From Primula veris (lineage: Eukaryota; Streptophyta; Magnoliopsida; Ericales; Primulaceae): a stretch of 64,000 nt of DNA. Under the pieces are notes generated by a model. That model worked only from the letters and a program-made list of their open reading frames with translations. It searched no databases and was not told the DNA's origin. This document shows, piece by piece, positions 59,995 through 64,000 of the stretch; position 1 is the stretch's first letter; each line of letters opens with the position of its first letter. The stretch is taken from positions 33,146,967 to 33,210,966 of the forward strand of contig OY821744.1 in assembly GCA_963682055.1 (NCBI GenBank). The letters run 5' to 3'. A program made the position numbers and the translations under genes.

Positions 59995-61470
59995 CTATAA
60001 AGAGAGAATGACAAAATTGTCACAATACAATAAAATCAATACACAACATGGTAAGGAAAATTATCACACCAATACAAATTGCATTCCAATTTAAAGTGCT
60101 CCATCAGGTACGATACTATTGTGAAGCTCAAACTTATTTTAAACAACCAGACTGTATAGGTTATCAACTTGAGAATATATCAGTTGGTGGTGTAATTAAC
60201 TGTGCTTTCGATAGTACTTGATAAATAATGTAACTTTAGATTTATTTACTAAAAGAAAAGTATCAAGCTGCTTATCTTTTAACTTGGATATAGAAAATTA
60301 AATTTCTACGGCTATTGCCAAAGAACATGTCCTATCATATCAACTGCTACAAAACTTGGTATCACATCAATTACAGAAGTTACTGATATTGATAGTCTTA
60401 TTAAAGGATTATTTGATCATCTTCTTAAATTTGTCACTTTCAGTCAAAAGAGAACTGTGATGAAAATGGAAAGACGCAACAATACAAAAAACTGAAAGAC
60501 TAGCTTAGCTTACTGCAACCAAGGTCTGAAACCAGCTCGATGAGGGATTGTCTTGTTGCTTTTAACCTCAGTTTTTTTTTTTTTTGCTTTTCTGCATTTT
60601 TTATTAAATGCTGAAATGCAGTTGGTTGCCAGCTAAAAACTGAGATTTTCTGGATTTTAGGCATTAAAAAGGTAGAACCGTAGAAGCATGCTAGACAGAC
60701 ATAATTTTTTTCCGGGATCTAAAACCCCAGCTTATTCGCCTGAAAATCACGACCAAACAAGCCCTGAGTACAACTACATGTAATATTTGCACAACTTTGT
60801 TAATTCTAACCCAATCTAATGATCTAATCCACTGAACCAGAGTACTCGATGATTTTCTCAATTTAATTTCTTCTAGTTAGTTTTAGTAAATAAGAACAAA
60901 ATTAACAAAAGTTTGATTCTGGTTACCACACCTCTTCACTTTACTTTAACGCAAATTGTAAGAGTATTTCGATTGCACATCTAATCTCGCGCTCTTCTTT
61001 ATATGTGCCAGTAGACTGTAAATACAAACTTTTCTTCAATGAGTGTTCTGTTTTTCAGGCTCTACCATATCACATACAGTATCTGTATGTATGTGCCTCG
61101 ATTCTCTATTTTATATTGACAGTGAACATCACTCTTAGTTAACTAACACTTCATGCATACCAAAGCATAGTGGTCTTAGTATAGCTTAGTCATATATTCC
61201 TATCTATGTAAGTTTTTTTCAATCGAGAAGTGAAGAATAGACAAAACTGAGTTTCTCTGTAACTCTAACCTGAAAAAGATCGAAGCATAAAGCTACATGA
61301 ACATAATTCTTTCCTGAATGTCAAGAAAATCGAGACATCTGCTTAAAAGTCACGATCAAACAAGCCCTGAGCAAAACTACGACATGCAATATTGTAAAGA
61401 ACTGAACCCTTTCCCAAAGCTACGTGACTCAATCAAATAGCAATAATAAATATTTCGGGAACAAATTTCA

Positions 61471-61604
61471 TTTTTTTTTTTAAATCTAATTAAGGAGGAT
61501 CAAGGGATTTCACACCTTCCCCCTTCCCCCCTTAACAAGACTCGAATCCTGCACCTCCTAGTGATAGTGCGGGCTCTAGCCCACTAGGCAATTCCTAGTG
61601 GGGT
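61471..61604 (-). mobile_element. tRNA-derived SINE, 134 bp, with 12-bp target duplication
   Basis: On the minus strand TTGCCTAGTGGGC fits a polymerase III A box and GATTCGAGTC fits a B box, in tRNA-like order and spacing. The element ends in an A run (plus-strand T run at 61471-61481). GAACAAATTTCA flanks it exactly on both sides (61459-61470 and 61605-61616). A perfect 12-bp duplication indicates recent insertion. Confidence 0.9.
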
Positions 61605-62477
61605 GAACAAATTTCAGATATATTGATAATCGTGAGTACAAAAATGAAAGTACTGGTTATAATAGATCAATTAACGAAATTAACATAAAAGAAATTAGAT
61701 TCATCTTCTTCATTAAACATAAGGGACCCATAACCTCTCTACATATAATGCTCATACTAACGAGTTGTCTAATAAACTGCAAACAGACCCCTTCGAACTT
61801 ACATTATCTGCACTTAACCAGGTTTCCAATCTGCCATACTACTCTCTTAACCCACTCCTTCCCTCTAATTCTCCCCTTAATGGGTTCTTTACAAGTAGTT
61901 TGCACCACTCTGTTATGTCAAACATAAAATCCATTGAACCACAAAAATGCTAGATTTTCTGTATTGAAATTTTTTCAATTAGGTAAAGCCCAAAAGATTA
62001 TCAAAATTCTAGTTTGCCTACCACTGCTCATCTCTCTAATGTACACTTTCTACTGCTCTGGTACATCTAACGCACTTCTCTACATGTGCCAAAAACTATC
62101 ATGAACAACTTTCCTTCATTTAGGTTTCAGCTCTCAGACTCTACCATTCCATAAATCACCAACAGTCTTTGCACAATAAAGCATGGTGGTTTCAATTTAG
62201 CACAGATATATTTCTACCTAAGTTTTCTTTTACTAAAGGAGAAAGAAGAATCCAAGGTGCTGCCTAATTCCAAGGAACAACAAGAGACAGGGCAATACAT
62301 CTTGAAACTATGAAAGGCAAATTTCAAGCTTTCTTCATCAACATGAGATACAATAAATTCCCAATTAATAAACTACTACCAAATAAGACGCGTGCAGGTT
62401 AAAGAAATCAAGCGAGTTAACAGATAAGGATAGGAAGAGATCAAATACTTTATCAATTAAATAAGAGAACTTAATAA

Positions 62478-62700
62478 AATTAAAACAGACTTTGCACCTT
62501 GACAGCATTATGAATAACCCAAAGATCTTGAAACTCAATCCTTCTTTTGTTTAAATAACTTCGTAGAGTTCAACTCTTACGCGGATTGCAAAGCATGTAA
62601 CTGGAAATTACACAATGGAGGGACTTTCTTTACTGTTAAGGATAATACAGTATGTATTTAGCTTTTCCAACATCCCCTTCTTTACTTATGTCAGCATTCG
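62478..62700 (-). pseudogene. Duplicated remnant of the PPR gene 3' end
   Basis: The block matches 63358-63590 at a constant 880-bp offset (GCTTTTCCAA at 62661 and 63541). On the minus strand it begins near GDVGKAKYIL, matching GEIGKARYIL of the PPR C-terminus, then stops early. It continues into the matching 3' UTR including the splice-donor-like AAGGTGC. It is non-functional. Confidence 0.75.
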
Positions 62701-63449
62701 TATGAAAATAAAAATATATCTGGTTCATCTTGTAGTGTTTGTCACTTTCTATTAAAAGTGAGCTGTGATTACATTTACAAGGGGAAAGACAGACAACAAA
62801 ACAACATACTTAAAGTCTAATTCAGCTTATTGCAAGTAACGCCTCAACCAGCAAAATGAGTATAACTACTTGCAATATTATTACTATTCTGTCGAGTCAA
62901 ACCACAACACTGAAAGATTTTCTCCATTGATATTATTTCAATTAGTTCTCAGTATAACCAGTTAAAATATCATTATCACCTACTTTTGGCTACCATGGCT
63001 ACTGTTAGCATAAAGATGCTAACAGCTACCATACTTCTTCACATTACTTTCACTTAGGACTGTATGACAATAATGTTGTTGCACATCTAACAAACTACTT
63101 TATTTGTGCCAAAATCCATTTAACCAACTTTCCATTATTTGGCTTTCTATTGTCTTACATTTACACTGAACATCAACTCATACTTCACTAACACTTCACA
63201 ATAACAAATAGCGATCTCTATTTTGCATAATTATATTTAACTATGAGGCAATAACACATGGTGGTCACAAAATCACATGTGACAATTGAAAAGGATGAGT
63301 AAATGAAGAAACCAATGAAAAAGTTCAAATCATTTATCAAATAAGAGACACTAATAGATATATAACAAATTTCGCACCTTGATAACATCATGAACTGCCC
63401 AAAGATCTTCAAACTCAATCCTTCTTTTGTTTCAATAATTTTGTAGAAT

Positions 63450-64000
63450 TCAACTATTCGGCAATAAAGATCGTAAATCATGTAATTGTGATTTAGACAG
63501 CGGCGGAGCTTTCTTTACTGTTAACGATAGTATGTATCTAGCTTTTCCAATCTCTCCATTCTTTATTAGCCCTTTTAGTAGCATGCTAATGGTATCCACA
63601 CTGGGAAACCAATTCTTTCTCAAACAATCTTTACAAAACGTGTAAGCCATGTTGAATTCCCCACTCTTACACAAATAATGTATCATGGTTTGATAAACCT
63701 TCATGTTGGGTTTTTCCTCTAAAGACGAAAAGACCCGTTTGGCCATCTCAAGGTAACCGGCTCGGCAAAAACCTTTAATCACCAAATTGTACGTAACTAA
63801 ATCAGGAGTTATCTTCAAATACCTCATCATACCCATCAAGCTATTAGCTTGCCAAGCTCTTCCATTATTTATCAAGAACTGAATCCTAGCATTAAAAGTC
63901 ACAAGATTAGGATAACAACCTCTTTTCACCATAAGGTTCCACAGACCATTCCCAATCTCCGGCTTATTAACTTTATAAAAAGCAGAAATAAGCGTCGTGT
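63450..64000 (-). CDS. P-class pentatricopeptide repeat protein, C-terminal part (5' end outside window)
   Basis: An open frame of 182 codons enters from the window edge (first full codon at 63998) and stops at 63450-63452. At least four PPR motifs are visible: PNLVTFNARIQFLINNGR.., PDLVTYNLVIKGFCRAGYLE.., PNMKVYQTMIHYLCKSGEFN.. and PSVDTISMLLKGLIKNGEIG... These are followed by a short tail, SQLHDLRSLLPNS. No E or DYW extension follows, so it is P-class. Such proteins bind organellar RNAs and assist their stability, splicing or translation. The specific target and subfamily cannot be told. The region just downstream has been duplicated at 62478-62700. Confidence 0.92.
   Translation of the reverse strand, partial: TTLISAFYKVNKPEIGNGLWNLMVKRGCYPNLVTFNARIQFLINNGRAWQANSLMGMMRYLKITPDLVTYNLVIKGFCRAGYLEMAKRVFSSLEEKPNMKVYQTMIHYLCKSGEFNMAYTFCKDCLRKNWFPSVDTISMLLKGLIKNGEIGKARYILSLTVKKAPPLSKSQLHDLRSLLPNS

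Larger units (their letters stand above)
60400..63440. repeat. Degenerate tandem array downstream of the PPR gene
   Basis: Three diverged blocks share the ordered phrases TACCACACCTCTTCAC-like, GCACATCTAA, ATGTGCCA and CAACTTTCCTTCATTTAGG, then CTACCAT. The anchor ACATCTAA occurs near 60978, 62064 and 63079, a spacing of about 1.0-1.1 kb. AATCACGACCAAACAAGCCC at about 60748 recurs at about 61350. A TTTGTCACTTTC block at about 60431 recurs at about 62738. A copy of the PPR gene 3' end lies at 62478-62700. Apart from a SINE at 61471 I see no gene in the array. Confidence 0.7.

Noticed and set aside
61500..61604. A tRNA gene, because of A-box- and B-box-like sequences
   Set aside because: The cloverleaf stems are not formed, and the A tail with a 12-bp target duplication identifies a SINE.

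Overview
This window is nuclear DNA of a flowering plant, most likely a eudicot. It is AT-rich and its genes carry long introns. It is dense with MITEs, LTR remnants and SINEs, has a U6 snRNA gene with plant USE and TATA elements, and encodes plant-specific families (MCTP, ALE2-type receptor kinase, TH2, Aux/IAA, PPR). I see no prokaryotic, organellar or viral segment and no CRISPR array. The species cannot be named from the sequence.

Layout. 1-2070 (+): last three coding exons of an MCTP/FTIP-type C2-transmembrane protein. 3494-10805 (-): complete eight-exon receptor-like kinase matching ALE2 (749 aa by my splicing), with several tandem duplications in its first intron. 10.8-26.3 kb: about 15 kb of mostly non-genic DNA holding hAT-, Stowaway- and CACTA-type MITEs, a 33-bp-class minisatellite, a long hairpin, and a Ty1-copia remnant whose 3' LTR was later hit by another retrotransposon that is now a solo LTR. 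26597-34730 (+): complete six-exon TH2 gene (558 aa), a thiamin-metabolism protein joining a TenA-like domain to a HAD phosphatase domain. Its 3.2-kb first intron is largely a degenerate tandem array. 36.5-41.6 kb: a U6 snRNA locus and a second decayed copy, with between them a broken gene for a mitochondrial L24-like ribosomal protein that has a solo LTR inside one exon. 42227-48500 (-): complete four-exon Aux/IAA repressor (250 aa, IAA11/12/13-like). 48.5-59.3 kb: gene-poor, with MITEs. 59308-59994 (-): two short exons forming an RG-rich C-terminus of an unidentified protein. 60.4-63.4 kb: a degenerate tandem array with a SINE. 63450-64000 (-): C-terminal part of a P-class PPR gene that runs off the window.

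The genes are not an operon or cluster and share no common pathway. ALE2 acts in epidermal and cuticle signalling, MCTPs at ER-plasma membrane contacts and plasmodesmata, TH2 in thiamin salvage and dephosphorylation, Aux/IAA in auxin response, and PPR proteins in organelle RNA handling.

The most unusual observations are: substitutions in TH2 at a normally conserved acidic residue in each of its two catalytic domains; the ribosomal-protein pseudogene split by a solo LTR with an intact 5-bp target duplication; the duplicated U6 locus; a nested LTR structure; and several MITEs and a SINE whose ends and target duplications can be read exactly. I found nothing that supports a new multi-gene system.
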